DNA of 64,000 bases, taken from assembly GCA_037962975.1 (NCBI GenBank), contig CM075672.1, positions 58,784,501 to 58,848,500 on the forward strand. Reading direction: 5' to 3'. This document shows positions 10,161 through 22,110 of the stretch, piece after piece. The stretch comes from Clitoria ternatea (Eukaryota; Streptophyta; Magnoliopsida; Fabales; Fabaceae). The notes under the pieces are model-generated. The model had not been told where the DNA came from and did no database searches. It worked only from the letters and a program-made list of their open reading frames with translations. Within the stretch, counting starts at the first letter, position 1. Each line of letters begins with the position of its first letter. Both the position numbers and the translations under genes were made by a program.

Positions 10161-11550
10161 GGGAGTTTTTTCTTACCCATCTCTTTACTTTTTTATATTG
10201 TCTATTTTGTATGCTCTGTCTTACATTGAGGACAATGTATGATTTAAGTGTGGGGGTGGGATCATTTATGTGTTATTTATGTGTTATTGTGTGTGTTTTT
10301 TGTGTGATTAAATTTTGTGTGCTTTTATTAAAAAAAAAAAAAAGATTTTGTGTGTGTTTTTGTTTTAAAAAGGCATGTTTTATTGGAATTTTAAGATATG
10401 CATGAGTAACAAGTAAATTCTTTCATGTCTGATATGAGCTTAATGATATGTTATAATTTGAACTCAAGCAATTTTGGTATGATGAGAATGACATGATAAT
10501 TGATAGATGATCATATATGATAGAATTATACCTTGTGAGATTTTTGAGCCTTTAAATTTGATGGATCACTTTAAACCATCTTAATCCTTTCATGTGTGAT
10601 TAATTCCTGAAAGCTTACATCTTAATTTTTTTGTCTTGTTTCTTGATGATACTTGAAACTCATATGAATGTATTTGAAATGATACAGGCATTTTGTTCAA
10701 TTGAGCCACTAAGCCAGATAAGCCTACCATGAACAAATTATCTCTTGTTAGCCCCTTTGAGCCTATTTAACCATTTCTTTGTTGCAGCTCAAATAAGCCA
10801 AAAAAAAAAAAAACCAAAAATATACCTACCTTAAGGAATATTTTGGAGCTCTAGAATCAAGTCAAAAACAGGCATTCAATTAAGAATGGGGATGTGCAAA
10901 AAGGAGTCGCAACTCTTGTTTCAATTGTTAAGCAATAGTATAAAAAAAATGATGATGAATGAAAAAAAAATAAAAAATAAAAAAATAATATTTTGATGAT
11001 TGCGACTAAAAGAAATTGGAACAATAAATGTTTTACCCTCACTGTTTGCCAGTTAAATTATTTTCTCCTTATTCTTTTTGGTACTTGCCACAAATTCCAA
11101 AATTTTACCACTCATTTTAACCTTGGCCACATTACAACCATGGAAAGCCCTGTTGATCTATACATGCATTTGTGTTGATTGTGGAATTGAGAAATTTGCC
11201 AAATTTATGGGACTGTCTGTTTTTAGGAAATATTTTGAGTGTATACACAAACCCAAAACACTTGAGAGTTGAAAGTATGTCTTGTGAGATTCTGTCACTT
11301 ATGATCTTCTTTCCAGTTTAATTTAATTTTCACATGCCTAAGTGTTTGAATGATTTTTATACATATCTTGATGCTCTGTATCTTGGATGATGAATAACTC
11401 TTGTTTCTCTGTATATTCCTAAAGATTTCATATTGAACGTGCTAGTTTTGTGTGTTTACTATTTTTTAACTTGATGTTTTCAATAAACTGTGATACTTGT
11501 TTTTATTCTAATTTTGCCCGGGAGTGCAAAAGAATAATTGTGGGAGTATT
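10161..11550 (+). other. 3' untranslated internal region of T, unit 1 (no env ORF)
   Basis: There are 1.39 kb between pol and LTR2 without a supportable ORF. It contains a G-rich motif at 10243-10261 and poly-A tracts near 10330 and 10800. Env-like ORFs of Athila relatives would lie here, but none is seen, so the element is an env-less type. The bases just before LTR2 (TGTGGGAGTATT) are only weakly polypurine. Confidence 0.8.
10243..10261 (+). promoter_or_regulatory. Conserved G-rich motif after pol, unit 1 of T
   Basis: TTTAAGTGTGGGGGTGGGA follows the pol stop by about 80 bp. A TTTAAG-G-rich word is a common feature behind pol in Athila-type elements and may be a polypurine tract or internal primer. 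Unit 2 has it at 19043-19061. Confidence 0.6.
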
Positions 11551-13301
11551 TGATGATGCATGATTTATCTTTAGTTCTTCACTTTAAATGTGTATAATTT
11601 GCCATCACTTATTGTCTAATATATTGCATTTTAACACATTTTCATCATATGAGCTTTATTTAATATTTGATTTTAAAATGAATTAAGGATTACTTTTTAA
11701 TAAATATTGGTTTTCTCTTGTTTACTTGGGTATTTTATTTTGCAGAAATTAATAAAATTAAGGAACAAGTACAAAGATAATTCAAGGGTCAATAACAAGA
11801 GAAAAATGACCATCAAATGATAAAGAAACAAGAAGAACAAGCCCCGGTGAAAAGAAAGCTACAAAAGCATGAAAATTGGCTATTAGTGCGCTATCTATTA
11901 GTGCGGTTGTAACAGGAACCGCACTAATAGGGTGGGAATCGATTCCTACACCAAATCAGCCCATGGGAATCGATTCATGCACCTGGGAATCGATTCCCAG
12001 CCTACATGAATCGATTCATTTGATGTTTTTCACCTGGGAATCGATTCCCAACCTATAGGAATCGATTCATGAGCCTAGGAATCGATTCCCCTTGCTAGGA
12101 ATCGATTCATGAGCTGTATTTTACACAAAAATGAACTGGAGGAATCGATTCATCAGTGAAATCATGCGCCGAATCATTGGAAACAACAAAACGCAACTTG
12201 GAAACAACTTGGAAACAACTTGGAAACAGCTGGAAATCATCTGCACCGAAAGTTTCCACTTGCAACGCGTTTTCCTTAGCTGGCTTCTCCTTTCATTTGC
12301 CTATAAATAGAGAAGAACGAGAGGCTTCAGAGATCATCTTCAGACACTTCACTTCACACTTCTCTCTTAGTTCCTTTTCTTTCTTTTAAGCATTAGAGGA
12401 AGGCTTCTGGAGGAATTCTTCCATTCCGGGTTAGGTCTTTCTTATTTTTAGTTTATTTTAATTATGGAGGGCTAAAACCCCTAGATTGATTTTCTTGGAA
12501 AATATTGTAATATAATTTTGAGGTTCTTGTTTTTAATATAGTATGCTTGTATTATTGTTATTTCTTCATAATCTTACTCTGCTTATTTAATTCCATTCTG
12601 TTTAATTAAATTTGTATGCTTAATCGGTTTAATTATTCAAATGGAATAAAATAAGATTTTAAATTAAAATGGATTAAGGAAATATGCATGCTTAATGAAT
12701 ATTTTCATAATCACTTTTAATAATTATGGTTTGCTTAATTCCATAATTTGAGAATAGATTATGTATATAGGCGATGTTCTTATATATGCTCAATAATTCC
12801 TAGATTTTACGATCTTGACTCCTTTTGCTTAATTAGGATGCTTGATTAAAATATTCATTTTTAAATGAAAGTAAAGGAATTATGAATTGAAAAAGACGCT
12901 TAGTTGATTAATTCAAATTGAGCTAAGAAATCAACAGTAATGAAAGTATACAAATTATCTTTAGTGAACCAAGGATAAATTTATTTACAATATTCCAAGA
13001 AAATCAATCGCTTGTTATTTATTGTTTTAAATCCTATAATTACTTTGTTTTAGTTTTAATTGTCACAACAAAATCAATCAAACCCCCCCCCAATTGTATG
13101 TTTGTTGAACTTATGTTTGTAAAAAATTTTAAGTTGTTAAGTTTTTATTTTTAATTGTTAAAAATTAGTTTAAGACTTGATTTCTCCTAAATTTTTGTGT
13201 TGATCCTTGAGAGAACGACCTAGGTTGACACCCTAGTACTACGTTAATTAATTTTAATGTACTAATTTGACGGAATCACGACTGTAAAAATATTCACGTC
13301 A
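11551..13301 (+). mobile_element. LTR2 of element T (1751 bp), shared by both units
   Basis: This has the same ends and contents as LTR1: hairpin 11895-11930, GAATCGATTC array 11936-12151, TATA 12302-12310. The C run at 13083-13091 has 9 C instead of 13, which explains the 4-bp length difference. It serves as 3' LTR of unit 1 and 5' LTR of unit 2. No target duplication lies next to it. Confidence 0.95.
11936..12151. promoter_or_regulatory. GAATCGATTC array of LTR2
   Basis: Nine copies in the same order and spacing as LTR1, offset by 8803 bp. Confidence 0.8.
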
Positions 13302-13306
13302 AATTT

Positions 13307-13324
13307 TGGCGCCGCAGCCGGGGA
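13307..13324 (+). other. Primer-binding site, unit 2 of T
   Basis: TGGCGCCGCAGCCGGGGA follows LTR2 with the same five-base spacer as in unit 1. Confidence 0.9.
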
Positions 13325-13504
13325 TCAACGATCTTTAGGAAAAACACTTGTTTTAAATTAATTTTTTTTTAAATTGAAAAAAAAAATTTAAAAATTTAAA
13401 AAAAAAAAATTTTTTTTTTGTTTGTTTGTTTGTTTATTTTATTTCTTTTGCATGATTTAGGATTCTTATGATTTATTGCTCATCATGATCAAATATCTTG
13501 TTGT

Positions 13505-14640
13505 ATGCTATGTATGACTAGAAGAACTTTTGAGCATTTATATTCATTTGATCCTGAAATTGAAAGAACTTTTCATAGGTTAATTAGAGAAGCTAGATTT
13601 AATAATAATTTTGTTGATATTGATAGTGATAGTATTTTTTCTGAATCTGTTGAAAGTACTACTGCTAGTTTTTCTGATATGGCTGAACCTCGTGAAAGAA
13701 CTCTTAGAGAACTAGCTGCTCCTGAATTCACTTACGAAAGTTTGTGTATTCAATATCCTGATGAGGATGTCCCTTTTATTCTTAAGACCGGACTTATACA
13801 CCTGTTGCCTAAGTTTCATGGTCTTGCGGGTGAAGATCCGCATAAACACCTCAAAGAATTCCACATTGTGTGTTCCACAATGAAACCCCAAAACGTTCAA
13901 GAAGACCATGTCTATCTTAAAGCGTTTCCTCATTCTTTAGAGGTGTTGCTAAGGATTGGTTGTACTACCTTGCTCCAAGATCAATCACAAGTTGGAATAA
14001 CTTAAAGAAAATGTTCTTGGAAAAATTCTTTCCTGCCTCTAGAACAACTGCAATCCGTAAGGATATATCTGGCATTAGGCAACTCTCTGGAGAAAGTCTT
14101 TATGAGTATTGGGAGAGATTTAAGAAACTCTGTGCAAGTTGCCCTCACCACCAAATTTCTGAACAACTTCTTCTTCAGTACTTCTATGAAGGTTTACACC
14201 ACGTTGATCGCAACATGATTGATGCGGCAAGTGGAGGAGCTTTAGGAGATATGACTGCTGCTGAAGCAAGAAATCTGATTGAGAAGATGGCATCTAACTC
14301 TCAACAATTTGGTGTGAGAAATGATTCTTTCAAACCCATGTTTGATTCCAATTCTAGTTCATCTGGAATTAAATTGGAGAGCAAACTTGATGCTCTCACC
14401 ACTCTGGTCACACAATTGGCAGTAAATCAAAAATCCATAACTGCTAAAGTATGTGGCATCTGCTCTTCACAAGAGCACCCCACTGATTGTTGTCCTTCTC
14501 TACAAGAAAAGGATAATAATAGTCCCCAAGCCTATGCAGCTAACATCTACCATGATAGACCACCACCACAACAACAAAACCATGACCTTTCCACCAACAG
14601 ATACAATCCAGGTTGGAGGAACCATCCAAATTTGAGATAG
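13505..14640 (+). pseudogene. gag: gag of element T, unit 2 (frameshifted)
   Basis: Copy of 4705-5840 at an 8800-bp offset. The same frame change occurs near 13941-13944 and the same TAG at 14638-14640. The CCHC knuckle is at about 14453-14492. One difference seen is G at 14078 (Arg) where unit 1 has A (Lys). The shared lesions show that the defect is older than the duplication. Confidence 0.9.
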
Positions 14641-16614
14641 GGAAACCAACAACAAAATCCCCATCCCCAACCTCCATTTCAAAACAATGCACCAACCTTC
14701 CAAAGACCGACACCTCAACCATCCACAAGTGGCCCTTCTTTGGAGGATCTGGTGAAACAAATGACTGCACAGAACTTAGAGTATCAACAGAGGAATGATG
14801 CTACCATCCAGAGTTTAAGCAACCAAATTGGGCAATTGGCTTCATCATTAAGCCAGTTACAATCTCAAAACTCTGACAAATTACCATCTCAACCAGCCGC
14901 AAATCCAAGAAATGTGAGTGCAATTCAGTTAAGATCAGGTAAGAACCTTGAAGTACCCATACCTAAGGAACCTGAAAAACAAACAGATGTGCCCACAACA
15001 GTTGAGAATGATGTGCCCTCTTCAAGCACAAGCAAATCTGAGATGCAACCATCCCAAATTCCACCTCATATCCCTCTTCCTTTCCCACCAAAAGCAATTC
15101 TAAGCAAGAAGATGGAAGAAGTAGACAAAGAAATTTTGGATACTTTCAGGAAAGTGGAAGTGAATATACCTCTTCTTGATGCAATCAAGCAAATTCCCAA
15201 GTATGCCAAATTTCTAAAGGAGTTGTGTACTCACAAAAGGAGACTCAAGGGCAATGAAAGGATAAGCATGGGAAGAAATGTATCTGCACTGCTTGGTAAG
15301 GAAAATATCCCTGAGAAATGCAAGGATCCAGGTACGTTTTCTATACCTTGTATCATAGGCAATAATAAATTTGAAAATTGTATGTTAGATTTAGGAGCTT
15401 CAATAAATGTTATGCCTATGTCTGTTTTTAAATCTTTGTCTCTTGGAAATTTACAACCTACTGGTGTAGTAATTCAGCTAGCCAATAGGAGCACTGCTTA
15501 CCCTGCTGGAGTTATAGAAGATGTTTTGGTTCAGGTAGAACAACTTGTTTTCCCTGCTGACTTTTTTGTACTTGACATGGAAGAAGGTATGCCTCAAATT
15601 CCTGTTCCTATCATTTTAGGAAGACCATTTTTGAAAACAGCTCGAACCAAAATAGATGTTCATTCTGGAACTCTCTCTATGGAATTTGGTGACACGAGAG
15701 TTCAATTTAATATTCTTGATGCCATGAAATATCCATCTGAAAATCATTCTATTTTCCAAATTGACATTATTGATGAACTGGTTTTTGAACATTTTTCTAA
15801 TATTGATTTGGAATACATGGATGATTCAAATAAATGTTTTGCATGCAATGATTCTGGAAGTTGTGATATTTGTGCTGAAATTGATAAATACATAATTTCT
15901 GATTCAGAGTCTCTAGATATACCTGTTAACCATAAGGAGCTGTATTCAGGATTTCAAGAAAATTCTAACAAAATTTTTGAGGTGCAAACAGCAGAATCAA
16001 AATCTACTTTGTTAGTTCCATCTGTTTTGCAGGCACCCAAGTTAGAATTGAAACCCTTACCTGAGAACCTAAAGTATGTATACTTAGGGGATAATGAACA
16101 GCTCCCGGTGATAATTTCCACTTCTCTTGATGAAAATCAAGAAGAAAAATTGTTGCAGGTATTGAAAAGACATAAGAAGGCTATAGGATGGACATTGGCA
16201 GACATTCCTGGAATTAGTCCATCCATGTGCATGCATAGAATATTTCTGGAGGAAAATACTAAAGCAGTAAGACAGCCCCAGAGGAGACTCAACCCTGTAA
16301 TCCTTGATGTGGTTAAGAAGGAGATCACCAAGCTTCTACAAGCAGGAATTATTTATCCTATCTCTGATAGCCAATGGGTGAGTCCAATTCAAGTGGTTCC
16401 TAAGAAAACAGGGATCACAGTTGTGAAAAATGAAAAGGATGAATTGATCCCAACTAGAGTGCAGAATAGTTGGAGAGTCTGTATTGACTACAGGAGACTT
16501 AACCAGGCAACAAAGAAGGACCATTTCCCTTTACCCTTCATTGACCAAATGCTTGAGCGTCTCGCAGGTAAGTCTCACTACTGTTTTCTTGATGGATTCT
16601 CTGGATATTTTTAG
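14641..16614 (+). pseudogene. gag tail, protease and RT N-terminus of element T, unit 2
   Basis: Copy of 5841-7814, with first ATG at 14740 and 624 codons identical to unit 1 by eye. The protease DLGAS motif is at residues 217-221. The same TAG at 16612-16614 interrupts the RT. Confidence 0.92.
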
Positions 16615-18198
16615 ATTCACATTGCACCTGAGGATCAAGATAAGACCACATTCACTTGTCCCTTTGGCACATTTGCTTATAGGAGAATGCCATTTGGCCT
16701 ATGCAATGCTCCTGGAACTTTTCAAAGATGCATGATAAGTATTTTTCATGATTTCATTGAAAATTGCATAGAGGTGTTTATGGATGATTTTACTGTCTAT
16801 GGATCTTCATTTAATGCATGCCTTGATAGTCTTGATAAAGTTTTAAACAGATGTATTGAAACTAACCTTGTCTTGAACTACGAGAAATGTCATTTTATGG
16901 TAAAACAAGGAATAGTTTTAGGGCATGTAATCTCTGAAAAAGGAATTGAGGTAGATCCTGCTAAGGTAGAAGTTATATCACATTTGCCTTACCCCTCTTG
17001 TGTTCGAGAGGTTCGTTCTTTTCTTGGCCATGCAGGTTTCTACAGAAGATTCATAAAGGATTTCAGCAAGAAGGCTAGGCCGCTATCCAGTTTGCTTCAA
17101 AAGGATGTGGCATTTGAATTCGATGAAAAGTGTAAGGAGGCTTTTAATTGCCTCAAGCAAGCATTGACCACTACCCCAATAATCCAAGCACCTGATTGGA
17201 CAGCCCCATTTGAATTGATGTGTGATGCCTCTAATTATGCATTGGGAGCTGTCCTTGGTCAAAAGATTGACAAGCAACCTAGGGTCATCTACTATGCATC
17301 TAAAACTTTAGATGCTGCCCAGGTAAATTACACCACCACTGAAAAAAAACTCTTGGCCATTGTTTTTGCATTAGATAAGTTTAGATCTTACCTACTCGGT
17401 TCCCGAGTAGTTGTCTTTACTGACCATGCAGCTCTGAAGTACTTGTTGAAGAAAGGTGAGTCCAAGCCAAGATTAATTCGTTGGATGCTCTTGCTCCAAG
17501 AGTTTGACTTGGAAATTCGTGACAGAAGTGGAACACAAAACCTTGTGGCAGACCATTTAAGCAGAATTGAGAATGCTCCTGATTCAGCACCTATTCGGGA
17601 CCATTTTCCCGATGAACACCTCATGAGTATTTCTAACTCTTTTGATTCACCTTGGTTTGCTAACATTGTAAATTATCTTGTTGCTTCTGTTTTTCCACCA
17701 TGTGCATCCAGAGACCAAATTTCAAAATTAAAAAGTGATGCAAAGTATTATATTTGGGATGACCCGTATTTGTGGAAATTGTGTAATGATCAGGTGATTC
17801 GAAGATGCATTCCCGATCATGAAATAGAATCAGTTCTTCGATTCTGCCATGCTTCACCAGTTGGTGGACATTTTGGTCCACAAAGAACAGCAAGAAAAGT
17901 GTTGGATTCTGGTTTATATTGGCCCATAATTTTTAAGGATGCATGGAGAATTTGTAACACCTGTGATAAATGCCAAAGAGCTAGTAATGCTACCACATGG
18001 AGACAACAGATGCCTCAGCAACCAATGTTGTTTTGTGAAGTATTTGATGTTTGGGGCATTGATTTTATGGGTCCATTTCCTCCATCCTTTGGTTTTACTT
18101 ACATTTTATTGGCTGTTGATTATGTTTCTAAATGGGTGGAAGCTAAAGCCACCAGAACTAATGATGCTCGAGTTGTTGTGGATTTTGTTAGATCGTAA
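16615..18198 (+). pseudogene. RT palm, RNase H and integrase N-terminus of element T, unit 2
   Basis: Copy of 7815-9398 with first ATG at 16687. The RT box is the usual FMDD. The RNase H glutamate in the ELLA motif (residue 221 from ATG 16687) is Lys, from GAA to AAA at 17347-17349. By alignment of that motif with bacterial RNase HI this is a catalytic residue, so unit 2 has lost RNase H activity as well as carrying the shared stops. Silent differences from unit 1 are at 16881 (C) and 17382 (T). The TAA at 18196-18198 is shared. Confidence 0.92.
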
Positions 18199-18960
18199 AT
18201 TCTTTGCAGGTATGGCATCCCGAGAGCAATCATCAGTGATCAAGGAACACATTTCTGCAACAGGACCATGCAAGCTATGCTCAGGAAGTATGGAGTTGTT
18301 CATAGAGTCTCTACTCCATATCACCCCCAAACCAATGGTCAAGAAGAAGTCTCTAACAGAGAGATCAAAAGAATCCTAGAAAAGATAGTACAGCCTAATA
18401 AAAAGGATTGGAGCAGGAAATTGGATGATGCTCTTTGGGCACATAGAACAGCTTTTAAGGCACCTATAGGAATGTCTCCCTATAGAATTGTTTTTGGTAA
18501 AGCATGTCATCTTCCAGTGGAGATTGAGCATCGTGCTTATTGGGCTGTAAAAGCTTGCAACTTAGCACTTGATCAAGCAGGTGAGGAAAGAAAATTACAA
18601 CTGAATGAGCTTGATGAGATCCGTTTGGCAGCTTATGAGAACTCGAGGTTCTATAAGGAGAAAACAAAGAAATTCCATGATTGCTCAATAGCTAAAAAGG
18701 ATTTTACTACTGGACAGAAAGTGCTACTGTTTAATTCCCGGTTGAAACTGATGGCCGGAAAATTGCGCTCCAAATGGGAAGGACCTTTCATTGTTACGAA
18801 TGTATTTTCCCATGGAGCTGTGGAAATAGAAAGTGAAAACTCCAACAAAAGCTTCAAGGTTAATGGAAAACGTTTGAAGCCATTTCATGAAAATCCTTCA
18901 CTTGTGGATGTTACAATGGAGGAACATGCTTTGGGGGAACCACTTCTTGATCCCCCTTGA
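18199..18960 (+). pseudogene. Integrase core end and C-terminus of element T, unit 2
   Basis: Copy of 9399-10160 (first ATG 18268, 230 codons), identical by eye. It carries the ISDQGTHF and YHPQTNGQ core motifs and the KWEGPF module near the C-terminus, and ends in TGA at 18958-18960. Confidence 0.92.
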
Positions 18961-20350
18961 GGGAGTTTTTTCTTACCCATCTCTTTACTTTTTTATATTG
19001 TCTATTTTGTATGCTCTGTCTTACATTGAGGACAATGTATGATTTAAGTGTGGGGGTGGGATCATTTATGTGTTATTTATGTGTTATTGTGTGTGTTTTT
19101 TGTGTGATTAAATTTTGTGTGCTTTTATTAAAAAAAAAAAAAAGATTTTGTGTGTGTTTTTGTTTTAAAAAGGCATGTTTTATTGGAATTTTAAGATATG
19201 CATGAGTAACAAGTAAATTCTTTCATGTCTGATATGAGCTTAATGATATGTTATAATTTGAACTCAAGCAATTTTGGTATGATGAGAATGACATGATAAT
19301 TGATAGATGATCATATATGATAGAATTATACCTTGTGAGATTTTTGAGCCTTTAAATTTGATGGATCACTTTAAACCATCTTAATCCTTTCATGTGTGAT
19401 TAATTCCTGAAAGCTTACATCTTAATTTTTTTGTCTTGTTTCTTGATGATACTTGAAACTCATATGAATGTATTTGAAATGATACAGGCATTTTGTTCAA
19501 TTGAGCCACTAAGCCAGATAAGCCTACCATGAACAAATTATCTCTTGTTAGCCCCTTTGAGCCTATTTAACCATTTCTTTGTTGCAGCTCAAATAAGCCA
19601 AAAAAAAAAAAAACCAAAAATATACCTACCTTAAGGAATATTTTGGAGCTCTAGAATCAAGTCAAAAACAGGCATTCAATTAAGAATGGGGATGTGCAAA
19701 AAGGAGTCGCAACTCTTGTTTCAATTGTTAAGCAATAGTATAAAAAAAATGATGATGAATGAAAAAAAAATAAAAAATAAAAAAATAATATTTTGATGAT
19801 TGCGACTAAAAGAAATTGGAACAATAAATGTTTTACCCTCACTGTTTGCCAGTTAAATTATTTTCTCCTTATTCTTTTTGGTACTTGCCACAAATTCCAA
19901 AATTTTACCACTCATTTTAACCTTGGCCACATTACAACCATGGAAAGCCCTGTTGATCTATACATGCATTTGTGTTGATTGTGGAATTGAGAAATTTGCC
20001 AAATTTATGGGACTGTCTGTTTTTAGGAAATATTTTGAGTGTATACACAAACCCAAAACACTTGAGAGTTGAAAGTATGTCTTGTGAGATTCTGTCACTT
20101 ATGATCTTCTTTCCAGTTTAATTTAATTTTCACATGCCTAAGTGTTTGAATGATTTTTATACATATCTTGATGCTCTGTATCTTGGATGATGAATAACTC
20201 TTGTTTCTCTGTATATTCCTAAAGATTTCATATTGAACGTGCTAGTTTTGTGTGTTTACTATTTTTTAACTTGATGTTTTCAATAAACTGTGATACTTGT
20301 TTTTATTCTAATTTTGCCCGGGAGTGCAAAAGAATAATTGTGGGAGTATT
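18961..20350 (+). other. 3' untranslated internal region of T, unit 2
   Basis: Copy of 10161-11550 without a supportable ORF. The G-rich motif is at 19043-19061. Confidence 0.8.
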
Positions 20351-22105
20351 TGATGATGCATGATTTATCTTTAGTTCTTCACTTTAAATGTGTATAATTT
20401 GCCATCACTTATTGTCTAATATATTGCATTTTAACACATTTTCATCATATGAGCTTTATTTAATATTTGATTTTAAAATGAATTAAGGATTACTTTTTAA
20501 TAAATATTGGTTTTCTCTTGTTTACTTGGGTATTTTATTTTGCAGAAATTAATAAAATTAAGGAACAAGTACAAAGATAATTCAAGGGTCAATAACAAGA
20601 GAAAAATGACCATCAAATGATAAAGAAACAAGAAGAACAAGCCCCGGTGAAAAGAAAGCTACAAAAGCATGAAAATTGGCTATTAGTGCGCTATCTATTA
20701 GTGCGGTTGTAACAGGAACCGCACTAATAGGGTGGGAATCGATTCCTACACCAAATCAGCCCATGGGAATCGATTCATGCACCTGGGAATCGATTCCCAG
20801 CCTACATGAATCGATTCATTTGATGTTTTTCACCTGGGAATCGATTCCCAACCTATAGGAATCGATTCATGAGCCTAGGAATCGATTCCCCTTGCTAGGA
20901 ATCGATTCATGAGCTGTATTTTACACAAAAATGAACTGGAGGAATCGATTCATCAGTGAAATCATGCGCCGAATCATTGGAAACAACAAAACGCAACTTG
21001 GAAACAACTTGGAAACAACTTGGAAACAGCTGGAAATCATCTGCACCGAAAGTTTCCACTTGCAACGCGTTTTCCTTAGCTGGCTTCTCCTTTCATTTGC
21101 CTATAAATAGAGAAGAACGAGAGGCTTCAGAGATCATCTTCAGACACTTCACTTCACACTTCTCTCTTAGTTCCTTTTCTTTCTTTTAAGCATTAGAGGA
21201 AGGCTTCTGGAGGAATTCTTCCATTCCGGGTTAGGTCTTTCTTATTTTTAGTTTATTTTAATTATGGAGGGCTAAAACCCCTAGATTGATTTTCTTGGAA
21301 AATATTGTAATATAATTTTGAGGTTCTTGTTTTTAATATAGTATGCTTGTATTATTGTTATTTCTTCATAATCTTACTCTGCTTATTTAATTCCATTCTG
21401 TTTAATTAAATTTGTATGCTTAATCGGTTTAATTATTCAAATGGAATAAAATAAGATTTTAAATTAAAATGGATTAAGGAAATATGCATGCTTAATGAAT
21501 ATTTTCATAATCACTTTTAATAATTATGGTTTGCTTAATTCCATAATTTGAGAATAGATTATGTATATAGGCGATGTTCTTATATATGCTCAATAATTCC
21601 TAGATTTTACGATCTTGACTCCTTTTGCTTAATTAGGATGCTTGATTAAAATATTCATTTTTAAATGAAAGTAAAGGAATTATGAATTGAAAAAGACGCT
21701 TAGTTGATTAATTCAAATTGAGCTAAGAAATCAACAGTAATGAAAGTATACAAATTATCTTTAGTGAACCAAGGATAAATTTATTTACAATATTCCAAGA
21801 AAATCAATCGCTTGTTATTTATTGTTTTAAATCCTATAATTACTTTGTTTTAGTTTTAATTGTCACAACAAAATCAATCAAACCCCCCCCCCCCCAATTG
21901 TATGTTTGTTGAACTTATGTTTGTAAAAAATTTTAAGTTGTTAAGTTTTTATTTTTAATTGTTAAAAATTAGTTTAAGACTTGATTTCTCCTAAATTTTT
22001 GTGTTGATCCTTGAGAGAACGACCTAGGTTGACACCCTAGTACTACGTTAATTAATTTTAATGTACTAATTTGACGGAATCACGACTGTAAAAATATTCA
22101 CGTCA
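20351..22105 (+). mobile_element. LTR3 of element T (1755 bp), outer 3' LTR
   Basis: Same ends and contents as LTR1, with a 13-C run at 21883-21895. It shares C at 21227 with LTR2. It ends CGTCA at 22105 and is followed directly by the target duplication CTCCC, not by a PBS, so it is the true right end of the array. Confidence 0.95.
20736..20951. promoter_or_regulatory. GAATCGATTC array of LTR3
   Basis: Nine copies as in LTR1, offset 17603 bp. The preceding hairpin is at 20695-20730. Confidence 0.8.
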
Positions 22106-22110
22106 CTCCC
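22106..22110 (+). repeat. Target-site duplication CTCCC, right copy for tandem element T
   Basis: Identical to 2743-2747. Confidence 0.9.

Larger units (their letters stand above)
2748..22105 (+). mobile_element. Tandem Athila-type retrotransposon T: LTR-internal-LTR-internal-LTR
   Basis: Three near-identical LTRs (2748-4502, 11551-13301, 20351-22105) separate two near-identical internal domains. The unit period is about 8.8 kb. A single 5-bp target duplication, CTCCC, flanks the outermost LTRs only. The LTRs start TGATGATGC and end CGTCA. A tRNA-Asp-type PBS follows LTR1 and LTR2 but not LTR3, which runs straight into the target duplication. Pol order is protease, reverse transcriptase, RNase H, integrase, which is Ty3/gypsy order. 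The DLGA protease motif, FMDD-type RT box and PBS type point to the Athila lineage. No env-like ORF is seen between pol and the 3' LTR. Both units share the same frameshift and three stops, so the element is not autonomous. Confidence 0.95.

Noticed and set aside
10161..10405. 82-codon hydrophobic ORF after pol in T as a possible envelope
   Set aside because: It is short, Cys/Phe-rich low-complexity sequence spanning the G-rich motif and a poly-A tract, with no domain.
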